A DNA stretch of 64,000 bases. Source: Cytidiella melzeri (taxonomy: Eukaryota; Basidiomycota; Agaricomycetes; Polyporales; Irpicaceae). The stretch covers positions 18,514 through 82,513 of the forward strand of contig JABYQR010000204.1 in NCBI GenBank assembly GCA_022592445.1. Reading direction: 5' to 3'. A model generated the notes under the pieces. It saw only the letters and a program-made list of their open reading frames with translations, made no database searches and was not told where the DNA came from. Each line of letters starts with the position of its first letter. Within the stretch, counting starts at the first letter, position 1. Of the stretch, positions 42,309 to 58,875 are shown one piece after another. Both the position numbers and the translations under genes were made by a program.

Positions 42309-44207
42309 GTGTGTCGATACTTATTGCGATGTTGGGGACGAATACTGTACAACAAATTTGAGCACGAGTAGCTCGTTTGAAAAGGACGTTTGACCGAATG
42401 CCATCTTTTCTCCTCATCCCACTTGAGTGTTTGTCGCGCTCATCTCATCTGATTCATTTCCTGATTATGACACTTTTTTGTAGTGCAGTACTTGAACCTT
42501 CACAAGTCAGTATGACGTGAACTCTCATCACCAGTCGTGGAGGTGGTTTTTTGACAAACGCTTCTCAATAGTAGGATTACCAGTAACTCTGGTATACTGT
42601 ACTCGAGGTGCGTTGACTCTTGCAGATTTTCCAGAATAAGTCGCCCAGGCGTTACCACTACACAGTTCAACAACTTTCGAGTCACAGCTCGCGCCGACGC
42701 ACTTTTCGAGGGCTGACATGTCGCCTGGTGTCATTTGAACTGCAGTCATCAAGGTCAACATTGTACGCAAAGCCATAGTCCAAGGGTGACGGTATGTTTT
42801 CATCAATGGGTACCGCTTTCCCCCCTACTCATGTAGCGTGCAATCTTAGACGTCTCCCGGACGTCGCTAGAGACTTTCGATGTTTACTAGCTGGTTTCAC
42901 GAGCTTGTACATCGCGGTGGCTCGTCGCTCGTGCCAATCAGTCGACTCATACGTACAGAACAGCATGTGTCTCCTCCATCGCATTCCGCCCTCGTAATAC
43001 TCTCCAATTCGCAAGCTAGCTCTTTCAACCTCGATACACGTCCTCAGGAAGCCCGTTGTAGCACGTCCTTCAAGGCTAAGACGATGTCGCCAGTGAATGC
43101 GTAAGCGCGCCATTCGTTGCATCGTGGTCACATGGCATGTATATTGGTTTTTCTCCTTTGCCAACAGCCCTTCGACACCAAAAACGATGCACACTACCGG
43201 CACGACCCACCAAGCAGCTGAAAGCATGTCTTTCAATATGCCGACATTCCTTCTCTTCCTGGGATCCGGAATTCCCTCATCCATGGGGTTTTCCCCGTCA
43301 GAGACTCTCCTTATACACTTACGACAACATCGTTTCTATACACTGTATCGAACGTCGCCGCCAACGTGACGAAATTTCTGAGCGCAGGTCGGTCGAGGAT
43401 GGTCCCATGGCTTAACTCTCTGCTGGCATCCTCAGCGACGGTCGCCGCGCATACATTGCTTAAATCGCTCGTCGCCTCAATTCCTAAGGTCCAGTACAGA
43501 GCACTGACGTGGCCATTGATCTGAGGAGTTATGGTTGAACTCTTGCATACGGACAGCTTATATACGACTTCAATCTCATTTACAGGATTCGCAAAAATAT
43601 GGCTCTATTCTAGGAGCCACACGACTTCACCAACATCAAGCGCATGCGAGAGACGGACACTTTTCCGCCATATCCTGTCATCGTTCTCGTGACATGACTT
43701 CACCTCACCAGCATCTCCCGGTGGCTTCGCGCTAATCTCTGATCTTCACCTTCATCGTACTGGCGGCTTCTGTTGAGCTCTGGATCATACCGTATGGAAC
43801 GTTTTGGAGAAGACAGGACACGGTCGACTCTTTGACGACCATCCCCTGTCCGCGGTCGTCTGAATTGGGATGTTTTGACGATAGTGGGGCGGTGAGCGGT
43901 GTCCATCAGGTCGAGATGTGAGTTCAAAGTCGCATCCCCTGCTTACTACGGCTAAAAGGTAACACGACGCCATGTACCACTGTCCTGATCCAAGGTTGGA
44001 GAACCACAACTTACTGGTGCTCTGTATGGTGGAGTTGAACTACTTGGACACGGCCGTGTTCGCCGCAGAAGACGTTCTCACAACTGTTACGACCAACAGA
44101 CCCGTACGTTGAGCTACACCACCATCGCCAGAGCGCAAGCACATATAAGCCAGGGCCCTGCCTTGACGACCTTCACTCCTGCGCTTTCTCATACCCTCGC
44201 CACGGAC
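42309..44207. other. Intergenic stretch, no supported gene
   Basis: Several 60-150 codon frames on both strands (for example minus 42829-43284 and plus 43097-43369) but no recognisable motif, and no run of exons that I could join. Possibly decayed coding DNA. Confidence 0.4.
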
Positions 44208-45839
44208 ATGTCAAACTCCACTCAACAGGACGGTATTGATATACCCGCTCTCCAAGCTGGGTAATGTGTACTCACCAGTAGCTTCTATCCTATTGCTGAC
44301 AAAAGTCTTGCGAGTAGACAACTTGCTAGCTACATGGTTACCTCGGAAACAGGTGGGTGTTCGATCCGCCTTTGGCAGCATGGCATGGCAGCGTCGCTGA
44401 CGGTCTAAGCTGAATACAGCGCTCTACTGCTTTGACTGGTTGGTGACGCTCGATCAGGAAGCAAAATACATTTGGGCCAAGAGGTGGACACTCTCCACTT
44501 GGGTCTTCGCCATAAATCGTTACGCAAGTCTTCTCTATGCTATTTTATCGGTTGTGACACCACCGACTCTGAACGTGAGTATCACACCTGCTGAGACAAT
44601 TCATTCCGCATACTCATTGAATATCTTCACAGAGGTTGGTAATACCTTTCATGGCTCGACGCACAGTTAGTGACATTTTGAAGCTGTCGATCAGCGCTGC
44701 GAGTGACGCAGACATTGTTTCTGCTCCTGTCTGTCGTATCGGCGCGTAAGTTACTCCGATGACTGCTCGGACTTATGCTTGTTGAAAGCTGACTATTCAT
44801 GGTGGTAGTGTTTTCAGGGTTACGGGTTTATGCACTGTCCAGCCGCAATATTTGGCTCTTTCTGGTGGTATTTTTCTTGAATATGGTTTCCTTTGCCGCG
44901 AATATGGTCAGTGCATATTATCCCCAAAACCATCAATATACGTGGCTCTTGCATTGACTACGTAAACCTTAGTTTCGCGCCATAACAAACATTGTGGAAT
45001 TCATCGGGCCTGGAGTGTGCTCCTCACTGCTGAACACATCTGAAACCGTTGACCAAGGGTATGTAAGCTCCTCACACGCGATCATAGATTAACATTCATT
45101 GTTTCCAGATGTAGGTTGAAGAACGTTCTATGCTCAACAGAATGTTCTGACAGAGCTTTCCGCAATAGTGTCATTTAGTACCCGCGGTTGTGTCATCCTC
45201 GCAGATGTCATCGTACTGGTGGTGACCTGGATCAAGGCAATTGGGGTCGTGCGGGCAGCTTCGCGGCTCGACTTGAAAGTTCCTCTGAGTGAGATTCTAA
45301 TTCGGGACGGTAAGCTCGTTGTTATGTGCTTGCAGCTCAGACATGAACTCATGCCAGTGTCAATTCTAGGCACAATATTCTTCATGTAGGTGCCATGGCT
45401 GACCTTTTTTCACATGCACTGGACAAATTGATGTTGTGGTGTTGGACTAGAGCCCTACTCGGGATCAATATTTATGTACTGCTGGCCAACGGATTAGTAT
45501 GTCGACAATCGAGCTGTCACTTTAGCTACATATACTGACAAACGTACAGCCAACCACATCCACAGACATCTCCATATTTGGCAGCGCACTCTTGGAACCG
45601 TTCGTACCCAGTCTGATTTGCGGTCTCATGCGATCTGTGACCAATGCCGTTTCTCCTCCCGAAACAGAATACAATCAATCCTCATTTCCCGCTTCATGCT
45701 CAATCTGCGGCAGGCAAGCCACACGTCCGAAGACCAAGAAGGTACAGCAGCGCACAGTTCCACGATACGCTTCAATTCCAATGTACTCATCGGTAACATG
45801 GGAGAGTCGCTGAGGATTGGAACGGGGATCGAGGAATGA
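44208..45839 (+). CDS. DUF6533-type seven-helix membrane protein
   Basis: Best-preserved member of the local family. It starts MSNSTQQDGIDIPALQAG, and a small second exon gives QLASYMVTSETA. Then comes the hallmark LYCFDWLVTLDQEAKYIWAK followed by RWTLSTWVFAINRYASLLYA (about 44420-44545), FSGLRVYALSSRNIWLFLVV (from 44815), FRAITNIVEFIGPGVCS, LTELSAIVSFSTRGCVILAD followed by VIVLVVTWIKAIG, LSEILIRDG, INIYVLLANG, and the final exon CRFMLNLRQASHTSEDQEG ending IGTGIEE at 45839. Introns are 45-65 bp. Function unknown; the fold resembles seven-helix receptors but no ligand or partner is known. A partial second copy lies 3.1 kb downstream. Confidence 0.75.
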
Positions 45840-47301
45840 GAGTACGGCGAAGACGAAGAGCTCGACGCGGTCGAACTTGTTACAATGCAAGCTTTCCCTC
45901 GCGCTATTTCCCATGAAGCGATGGAAGAGGCGAGTTCAAACAGTGGTTGATTTGCACACGTACTCCGCCCGCCGCCAGCAGGTTCCACTCGCCAGTTGAC
46001 AAGGGGCGGCAACAGGAACATTGTGCAGCCTACCTAGGAGTTCCATCCTCAAGATTCCCATGTACCACCGTGTAGTCGTTTGTAGATTAGTCTCGGTCCC
46101 AGACGTGAGGGAGGCAACCCAAACCTGTCGGTTTGTGCGCGGTTGCCAGATTAAGAAACTTTGATCGCGAAAAAAGAGACCAAGTTCTCTGGTGGGATCG
46201 TGCCTCCTTTTTCTCCATCAAACTTTCCTAATTAGGATATCCCCCCAGAACGTCTGGGAACGAGACTATTTGTAGATATATATACTTGGCAGTGGCCCAC
46301 CTTCGAAAGGTGACTTCAAGCTGTAAGTCGATTGTTACGTAGCTCCGCGATTATATCTTCGCACCTTCTCGGCTACGGTGATATGATTTAATGCTAGGCA
46401 AATTGCGTAAGTGTGGACTGCTTGTGTAAGACTGCTGGTGGTTGACTGAGTACGTTGGTGGCCACAACCGTGACTATAAGCATACTTGATCGGCCAATCA
46501 CAGCCTGCGATCTAATGCGGGCGTTGCCGCACCTGGATTCAACTTCAAGCTTGCACAGTACCACCATGTTCATCGAGAGATCAGAGCCTCAAGTCGTGAA
46601 ACAATGCCTTCAGTAATAAAACGAAAAAGCTTCTGTGAATCAAAATCCTTAGTTGGCTGAGGTGCGTAGCTGTGACTTTGACCGCTCAAATCGCTCATTG
46701 TCAGTAGTAAACAATGCAAAGCACCGACGTGTATCGCATTGACGGCTCGTGGTGTACAACAGGAAGCCTAACCTCCTAACGAATAATATTGCACAGTGTA
46801 CACAGATACTCGTCTTGCCGACACGCCTAGAAAGAGCTCAAGCTCGTTCTCTGCGGGACTACATGGAAGCGGTGAGAGGTCTGTGTTGCTCTCTACCTAT
46901 GGGAGCATCCCTGGACGACGTTAGCGAGGTCTGGGAATGTCGCATGCCAGGGGTTCTCAGGCCGTCGACAAGGTAAGAACTTGCTATTGAGGAGAATTTT
47001 GGAACATGGCTAACGTTCGGAGTTGAATCCGTAGGTCCGGCGACTCCGGAGCTTCAGAGTCTCAATCGTTCGATTAATCTACGTCCTCCCCGGCCGCGAA
47101 TAATATCAGCATCAAGAAAATCTGCCTTGCGTATTTCACAACCGGTCTGAGTGAGGAGAGCAGGAGATGATTGAGGGCGGTAGTGCGTGGCATGTGGGCC
47201 GCGATGCTTGTCCGGACGCCGCTAAAGACAAGACCGACTGGCTTTTCTGCTCACTCGTCAGCGTGAACCCTTCTCCGCTTTCTCGTCACATCTCATAGGA
47301 C
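45840..47301. other. Intergenic stretch, no supported gene
   Basis: No gene recognised. One 75-codon frame at 46749-46976 has no known motif. The last 60 bp resemble the leader of the DUF6533 gene at 44208 (shared GCTTTCTC and GGACATGTCAAACTCC). Confidence 0.4.
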
Positions 47302-47745
47302 ATGTCAAACTCCACTCAACAGGAGAATATTGATATACACGCTCTCCAGCTCGGGTGACGCACATTCAAATGTATATTGTAGATTCCAATGACTGATCAA
47401 GTCTGGCTTCTAGATAAATTGCAAACTTTCTGATTATCTCGACAACAGGTGGGCTCGGTCCTTGATCTCGGCGTGAGCGTCGCTGACGGTCTCTTCTCAA
47501 TCCAGCAGTCTACTGCTATGAATGGTTGGTGACGCTCGATCAGGAGGTCAAGTACATCTGGGCCTAGAAATGGACGCTCACTACCTGGATCTTTGCCGCC
47601 AATCGTTATGCAACTCTGGTCTATGTTGTCGCAACGCTTTTGCCAACACCGAATTCTGACGTGTGTATTTCACCTACTCAGACAAGCTGTTCCACACAGT
47701 GAACTGTTAACTTGATAATAAACATCGTAACTCGCAGGCAACGCT
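47302..47745 (+). pseudogene. Truncated tandem copy of the DUF6533 gene
   Basis: Starts MSNSTQQENIDIHALQLG, nearly identical to the gene at 44208, and keeps the same intron positions and the segment EWLVTLDQEVKYIWA. The next codon is TAG (47565-47567) where the parent has AAG. It continues as WTLTTWIFAANRYATLVY but ends near 47745; nothing after the third exon is present. The stop codon of the next gene, on the other strand, begins at 47762. Clear N-terminal duplicate fragment. Confidence 0.85.
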
Positions 47746-47759
47746 TGTGATGTGTATGG

Positions 47760-48886
47760 TCATTGAACTCTGACACCCTTTCTAGCCTCCCAAATCCCCT
47801 CCTCACGCTTTACAGCAGCCCAGCAAAGACCCGCACCCGGCCCAAGCACGAAACTCACCAGAGCCCACAGCCCGAGACTCCCTTGTGATCCCGGTCTAGA
47901 CGAAAGCTTTCGCGACCACACGAAGAAGACAAAGGCAGCGAGGGTCATGGTCAACCAGTCATGCTGGAAGAGCATGCGCGCGGCGGTTCTGTATGCGGGG
48001 AGTGGTGGACCTCCGTGATCGACTGGGAACCAGTAAGGAGGGAGGAAAACTGAGGCAAAGGAGCAAGCGGGGTCGGTGGCCGTGAGGATGTATGCAATAA
48101 CACCGATGTGTGAAGCGGCGGAGAGGATGCCTGAGGCCATGTATGCGCGTTTCAGAGGTTTGAAATACCCTTCGATAGGCATGTCGCTACTGATGTTTTG
48201 TAGAGTGTAGAGCGCAAGGGCAATGTACACGGGGAAAGGCTGCCAAAACGCTGAAATGAGTTGTATGGTATCTAAGCTGAATGAAGGTAGAGGAAATAAG
48301 AGTGCCATCGAGGGGAGGAGGTACCCCAAGGCGACGGCGGGGAACAATGCGCGCGCTTTGCTGACTGGTTCGAGAGGAAGCGGAGTATTGGGTGCGATAG
48401 GGACATTGAGGAGGTGTGAGATGAAGTAGAAGGGTAGGGTCACGCCAGCTGTGAGTGCTTGAGCAGTGAGGCATACCCAGGTTGGGCTTACGAAAGGGTT
48501 AGATTCAACGTGATCATGATAAAATGATAGACGTACCGAGCAGCAAATCCGCCTTTTCGTACCCTGCCCGCTTCCCAGTAGCAGAATACAAGCACGCCAG
48601 TAAGCTGCGGCAAAAACCACAAGCAGAACAGCCACGTCGCTACATCTCTACCGTCCACTACCAGGGCGAAAAAGCCACCATATGCCGTGAGAATTCGGTC
48701 GAGTATGTAGATACCGGTGTAATGACGACGGAGAGACAGGCCATCTGGATATGAGCCTTTCTCGTAGGCGAGAGTGCTTTGAGGGAACAAGTCCACGGAG
48801 GATGGGGGAATCACGAAGATGAGATAGGCTGCGAGGAGTGATGTGGTAGCTAGGGTGAGAATGGCTGGTGCCTTGCTCGCGACCAT
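47760..48886 (-). CDS. Polytopic membrane protein of unknown function
   Basis: 358 aa from two exons (48886-48537 and 48486-47760; 50 bp intron, phases close). It begins MVASKAPAILTLATTSLLAAY and has about eight hydrophobic segments, among them TAYGGFFALVVDG, WLFCLWFLPQLTGVLVFCYW, CLTAQALTAGVTLPFYFISHL, YLLPSMALLFPLPSF, MASGILSAASHIGVIAYILT and ALVSFVLGPGAGLCWAAV. Conserved-looking polar marks are RHYTGIYILDRIL and YWFPVDHGG. Proteins of similar size and layout occur in ascomycete and basidiomycete secondary-metabolite loci, but I cannot name a family with confidence, and no biosynthetic neighbour is present here. The gene looks intact. Confidence 0.75.
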
Positions 48887-49562
48887 TGCGAGAACTGCGA
48901 GCGAATGTTGGGTTCAGTGCTTCCACCTCCTAGGTCTATATGAGGCTATGCTCGGACAATTCGTCGTACGACTTGAGACGGTCCGTGAAATCATTATAAG
49001 CTCATGTCCACCAAGGAGAAACGCACGACTCAGCCTGTGCACGATAAAATATACTGTAAGTATTGACTTAAGTGAGCATTTTGGCAGACATACCCTTGTT
49101 ATGACAATGTCAATGTCATACCAGTGAACGTGCAACATTCGCAACGGGGTGAAGCCGCCGTGGGCCAGTGGCAACATCACCCTCATTTAGGTCGACCTTC
49201 CTGGTCAGTGTCGGTCATTTTCTGCCCTCTGTGCCATTGACTGTAATTTGAGGATGACTGTGGTACAGCAGAGGGTTTGGTGTGCGGGTGGAACACTTTC
49301 CAAATCTTTCCGGAGTCACTTCATGACCTCTATTAATACGGGAAGGACCCCGGACCACTCCTTATAAAGTGTCGAGCGAAGAGATTTGTCAGACGTGAAG
49401 CACTGTTCGGTTTTATATGCACTTCAGAACAATACATATTATTCAAGTTCATTTCTACACCTAGACGCAAACGTAGCACAAAGTTCTGCAAAAATAATAA
49501 TAAAGGAGGAGAATGGAGAATGAAAGACTACTTTCAAGTAAAGTAGCGTACGTGCACAGCTG
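48887..49562. other. Intergenic stretch between two minus-strand genes
   Basis: No gene recognised. The part next to 49562 should be the 3' UTR of the demethylase gene. Confidence 0.45.
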
Positions 49563-53697
<4,135 letters not shown>

Positions 53698-54664
53698 GGC
53701 GTAATTGGGATATTGTAACCGTAATTGTCACACCAAGGAGGGTCGGTCGCCGTATGCAGCGGCCACGTAAATGTTATGGAAAAGTACACAGGGACTGTAT
53801 CGAGCTGGCTGCGTCGGTGCTGACACCAGAGGATGTGATTGTCGCAAGCAAAGCTGAGCTCGTCGTGAGTGGTGGCCTTGGTGTTACGCGTGTCCCAATA
53901 TGGAAATCCCTGCCCTAAACTACCGTCTGGTCGACTCTCGACGACGTCTCGAACGGCGAGCATCGTGAATTTCCCCCTCATGCCACTCTCGAAAGGCTCA
54001 ATCATATAACTGTATACGAATCTGAAATATGAAGTAGGAACTTTGGTTCATTTTTATCTTGCACTCAGGCAGAGCTAGACTTCAAAGATAACTCACGATC
54101 AGGCGCGCAAGTACATGCTGAGTATATGCACACCATATTGTGTGTGGTTGTTCTAGCACTATAATTAACGGTGAGTTCCCGATTACATTCGACATTTACT
54201 CTAACGACGCATTACCTGCATGCAGGCGTCGTCAAACTAACCAATTACTACAGCGCGACACACTGGTATACCGGTACCTCGTCCTCAGCGCTCAGCCCTC
54301 GCGCCTCCTGTTGCTTCTCAGTCGGCGCTTTCAGCTTCGACCGGACATGCCAACGAGTCTAGGAGCTCTCAAGTGGACTACGTAATCACCTCATTCTTTA
54401 CTCGTCGCGCTGCGGGTATACAGTTATTTCACTTTTGTATCACTGCATATCCGCCCATGCACCGCCTCACGGACAGCCTCATCGCTGATATCCGATGTAT
54501 GACTGGATCAGGCGCCCATGATACTGTCAACGTTCATATGCCTCATCCAGGGTGAGTACGCCAGTACGTACAAGTATACGTAACTGACATTGTAGGCCAA
54601 AGGCCCAACAAATTCTGAACAGTAGCTTGAGTGATTTGCCTCCAGCTCTGACTGTGTATTGCAG
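53698..54664. other. Intergenic stretch upstream of the demethylase gene
   Basis: Contains the demethylase promoter; no gene recognised. Confidence 0.4.
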
Positions 54665-54666
54665 TA

Positions 54667-55400
54667 CTGTGCTGTGGGGTCCTTTGCAAAAAAATCGGCA
54701 TGAGACAGATTGTAAAATACACAGGTACTCAAATACTTACTCAAAATTATCAATTTTTTGACTATTCCGTAGAATAGCATCTAATGTATGTTTTCCGGAG
54801 GGTTTCTAGACGAAAAGATGTGTTGAACGAGGGACGGCACGTTGCCGTCGTCGAGAGTCATGTTTTGCAAAAGTCCCTGCTCTTTCCGTCACAGATTGAT
54901 AGGATTGTCACGCGGCAAATTGAAGCACCGCTCGGCATAGCGTGTAGCGCTCTACGACGTCTGGTGTGTCATTTGCACCGCTAGTTTCTCGGATCGAGCG
55001 GAGTTCAAGCTCTCGTCACTCTGTTTGTACTCTTCGTCACGCAGATGCAAAACTTCCCCGTCCCAAGCACACCCGTGTCCCCAGCACTCGATCGAAACTC
55101 ACTGACACGTAGCAATGCTATTCAAGAAACCTGTCTAGAATTTTCGAGCTGACCGCCCGACAGCATCATTGGGATCTGGTCGAATCTGGTCAGATATAGG
55201 CCTAAGAGATGGCCCAAACCACGCCGGTAACTCTCGGTAGGCTGCGTCCCTCCTTCAAATATTACAAAAAGTACATGTATATTCATGTAGTGAATAGCTG
55301 CATATAACTAAACCTTTACCGGTACGCAAACTGTTGTGTGAGTGAGTCTTGGAGAGGATTTGCAAAAGTCCCCGCATTTGCAAAGGACCCCACAGCACAG
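54667..55400. mobile_element. MITE with 24 bp perfect terminal inverted repeats and TA target duplication
   Basis: Left end CTGTGCTGTGGGGTCCTTTG... (54667-54690) is the exact reverse complement of 55377-55400 over 24 bp. TA flanks both ends (54665-54666 and 55401-55402). Length 734 bp, no coding capacity. A second inner word TTTGCAAAAGTCCC occurs near both ends (about 54863 and 55359). TA duplication and short perfect inverted repeats are typical of non-autonomous Tc1/mariner-type elements. Confidence 0.8.
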
Positions 55401-55402
55401 TA

Positions 55403-55982
55403 TACCATTGTAAGTGGTGGTTTGAGGAGGAGGAAAAAGAAATAATCTATTCATAGGTCGCAACGAATGTCATTTGGCCACTATCAGCAAGAATCGGCAC
55501 TAGTACGTGCTTTTTAGTGCACATACTTATCACCGCCTCTTCAAGGACATTTGATCACAATGGGTGCCGATGTTTGGCGGGGATTACGAGAAGTAACGCT
55601 CGTGCCTTTTTCGTCGATGTTTGCACACTCATACATGGACAGAGAGTTGTTTGCGTCTGCAAGACGGGGTATGGGAGGGTATGCTACCAGAAGTAGGCAA
55701 AGACGTACCTGAATGTCCGATCAGATATGCCACAGAGCGGAACTAGCGCACTGGAGTGCGCAGACTGGTACTTGACATTGTGCGCGACGCTTAAGTGTCC
55801 CAATACATTTGGCTAGGCCGTATTGACTCCACGGTTCACCTCACAGCCACCAACACTCTCTTCCTTGACTGCTACCCTCATCTTTCTTTCCTCTTACTGT
55901 GGGTGGTCGTTCCATTTTCTACTTCCCTAGGCCCGTACGAATCTATCGCATCACTTCTGCATACTCTCGATTAGTTGTGCCC
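55403..55982. other. Intergenic stretch upstream of the single-pass membrane protein gene
   Basis: No gene recognised. Confidence 0.4.
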
Positions 55983-57713
55983 ATGGTCAGGATGACGGGC
56001 TTGCGAGATGTGGTAGTACTCTTCTGGTTATGGTTCCCTCTCGCTCGTGGGGACAGTGGGGGTCGCGCATTCCAGTGGCAATTTGGGAACAACGTACGCA
56101 CATTTTGTCATTGGCACACAACATTGGTATTGATGTTCTTCTACAGTTCGTTTCTTTGGAAGTCGCCGAGTGCCAGAGCCTACCAATCGTAGTCAAGCCA
56201 ATGAACTCAAGTTCCACGTACTCGGGGACTGGGCCCTATTATCTACTGGCGTTCGAAGCAGGCGGGATACCCTCTACAACTATGATTGGGACAGACCTAA
56301 CCAAGCTATCGTGGCAGAACACACACAAACGAGGTGTGTTGCGTGTACTCAAGCGGAGAACTACGGGACTAAAATATGCAACAGGCTCCTCTCTCATGCT
56401 AACGGTGATAGACTCTGAACGCAATACAGGAGGTGTCTCCCCGAATATCTACAATGTCACAGGTGCGACCATTACCTGCAACAGTCGCTCTACCTTCTGA
56501 CACCGCTATAGCGGGATCCGACACGAGCTGCTTACTCGCGTCCAGCGGCAATAACTTGCAGCCACCTGCAATCGCTTCAATTGTTCCGAACGTGACAGGC
56601 AAAATCGAGACTTGCGCCCCATGGGGCCTCACCGTTACTGGCGGGAAGAAGCCTTACCAGATTGTTTTGTCTGCCTTAAACTCACCCATCATTACCAACG
56701 TGACTCTGGGAGCGGATGACGACGTGTTCACTTTTATTGATCGAGCAGATCCGAATGAGCTGCTAATGGGTAAGTATTTTCCTGGACACATTAGTCCTCC
56801 TACACCTGCCTAACGATATATTTTGGGTCTAGCTTCGGTGGTTGATGCGTGAGTGGTATCTATACAGTCCTTGAATCGACGCTGACGTAGATGTAGAAAT
56901 GGCACTTGGGGTGTTTCATCTCCTGTTATCATGCCCTTCGGTTCTACGGACACCGACTGCATTGGTTTGGTTTCCTCATCGAAGACGACCGCACAGATTA
57001 AACAGGAGGCGGAGGATCGTGCTAACGCAGCAGCACGGGCGAAGAAGCGTCACCTGCATATCGTCGTTGGTATTGTTGTCGGAGCAGGCGTTGCAACTCT
57101 GCTTGGGCTCGCTGCTATACTTGGGTGGACCTGGAGACGGAGAAGTCAACAAGGAAAGGGTACTTGGGACTCTAACGTTGATTATACACCAAGGGCATGG
57201 CAGCCTTCCCAGACGGACACCAACGTGGACATACAGCAGGGTTATATCTCTTCTCAGGCCCTCTTGGATGACAAGGTCTCTGGCCAGTCTACATACAGTC
57301 CTCTCCAGAACTCGAATCTAGAGGTCACACCTATCCCGCCAGTGTACTTTGACCGCGAGATACTACAAGCTCGTGCGTCAGGGTCCAGTTCGGTACCTTC
57401 CACGTCTCTGGCGCCATTGACTGCCAGAGAACGCAAGATGCTTGAGAGTCGTGGGCAATACCCACCAGGTATTGGCCGCCCACATGCATCGTTTACCGCA
57501 TCCGACTCTGGCACTTCGTCCACTCGTATGGCAACGACGTCTTTGCTTGACACAGGAGTTGACCCTGATATCGAACCGGACATTATCATCCAGCACAGGG
57601 ACGCCGGCACAAGCATCGTCCAAGAGTTTCCACCGCCATACGCTGATCGTACTGTGCTACATCCCACTTCTCTCACATCGCCGCCGTCTGCACATCCCTT
57701 ACGACCCTCATGA
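55983..57713 (+). CDS. Single-pass transmembrane protein with secreted ectodomain, basidiomycete family
   Basis: Type I membrane protein with unknown function. Start MVRMTGLRDVVVLFWLWFPLAR gives a signal peptide, then FQWQFGNN and, after an intron, VAECQSLPIVVKPMNSSSTY, GTGPYYLLAFEAGGIPSTTM and LTVIDSERNTGGVSPNIYNV. A second ectodomain unit repeats the theme: SCLLASSGNNLQPPAIAS, CAPWGLTVTGGKKPYQIVLS. A late exon begins NGTWGVSSPVIMPFGSTDTD, then a charged linker, the membrane helix HIVVGIVVGAGVATLLGLAA and WTWRRR. The long Ser/Thr/Pro-rich cytosolic tail ends at 57713. Such proteins are numerous in Agaricomycetes and often called hypothetical. Frame changes between exons at about 56095, 56455 and 56770-56890 fit short introns, but not all borders are certain. 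Confidence 0.72.
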
Positions 57714-58690
57714 CCTACCTCTATACCCGTCTACCTACGTACGCTATTCTGTTCGGAGACTCACTTGGCCTGTGCGACTCTTCAACTTGTTTACACTCTT
57801 TTCATGGTAGCCATATGTCTATATTCTTACTTCTTTTTGTACACCCTGCAGCTCATCTAGCGGACTTCATTATACAACCATCGTCCCATGAACTCTCGAT
57901 TCGGCGGATACGGTCGGGGCACACGCTCAAATAGCTTCTCGTCGGTCTCGGCTCTCTGACACATGGAGCGTCTTGATACGTCGCTAACCGTCGCTATGCG
58001 CGCTGATGCGCACTTTTCATAGCCGCAGCTAAGCCGTAGCCGGAACCGACGGCTGTGAAGGTACGACATGTCTTCCCGCCATCTCTGTCCGAAACGCTTG
58101 ACCGACTCATAATCATGTTCCTCAACAGGCGTCGTCGAGCTGCTATGCCTTCAAGTCTTGCTTGGGAAGTACCAGTAGGCAAATGAAAGGGCAAGGGACA
58201 CGGCGTACCTGGATATCACACTTGGAACCATCCGACCGCGAGCGTCGAGTGACACAGAAGACAGCTTCTCTCGGCTAACCGCGCCTCGTTGGCATGGCCA
58301 GGCAGACCAGCTGGCGGAATTGCCGCACTGTGACGCACGCGATTTAGCGTTGAGAAAGCTGCCGCTGGTGGTTCCTCCCGGTGCTGTGTGTTTTTATTCT
58401 ACTCGAATGGGTTGAATACTCACGCAGAGCGACTCAGGTGCTAAAATATCTAGCAAAAGAATACTGAGATAATCGTATCACGTTCAGTAAAACAGTGAGA
58501 GGACTGCCTCCGCTAACCTAGGCGAGCAAAACGTAGTTTACTACCCACGTGCGGTCGTTCAACTGGAAGCTTGAAGTCTGAAGGCTCGCTTGTTTGGTTC
58601 AGAAGATCATCTTTCACGATGGACCAAACATGAGGGTCGCATAATCCTCACTTCACCTCCGTGTCCGATGACTTATTAATCGCTCCAGCC
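57714..58690. other. Intergenic stretch, no supported gene
   Basis: No gene recognised; frames on both strands are short and without motifs. Confidence 0.45.
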
Positions 58691-58754
58691 AATTGCAGCC
58701 CACCCCACACGAATATTGCGTAGCACCGCACGGAGAAGGCCCAAGGCTCTGCTG

Positions 58755-58763
58755 TATAAAAAG
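58755..58763 (+). promoter_or_regulatory. TATA box of the small secreted protein gene
   Basis: TATAAAAAG lies 121 bp before the ATG at 58876, in a typical strong-promoter layout with a CT-rich leader (CTCTCTCCCCAACTCAACTC) in between. Confidence 0.6.
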
Positions 58764-58875
58764 GTGCGCTGGAAACCCTCCAGAAACCCATCGCCTTACT
58801 CACTGGCATTTCTCTCTCCCCAACTCAACTCACTCAAACCCACATTCGTTTTTTAACACCACACTCCTTACAAAC

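Noticed and set aside
42829..43369. Overlapping frames on both strands as a gene
   Set aside because: Neither strand shows a family motif or a coherent exon series.
44345..44365. GTTCGATCC resembling a tRNA B box
   Set aside because: It lies in an intron of the DUF6533 gene and no cloverleaf forms.
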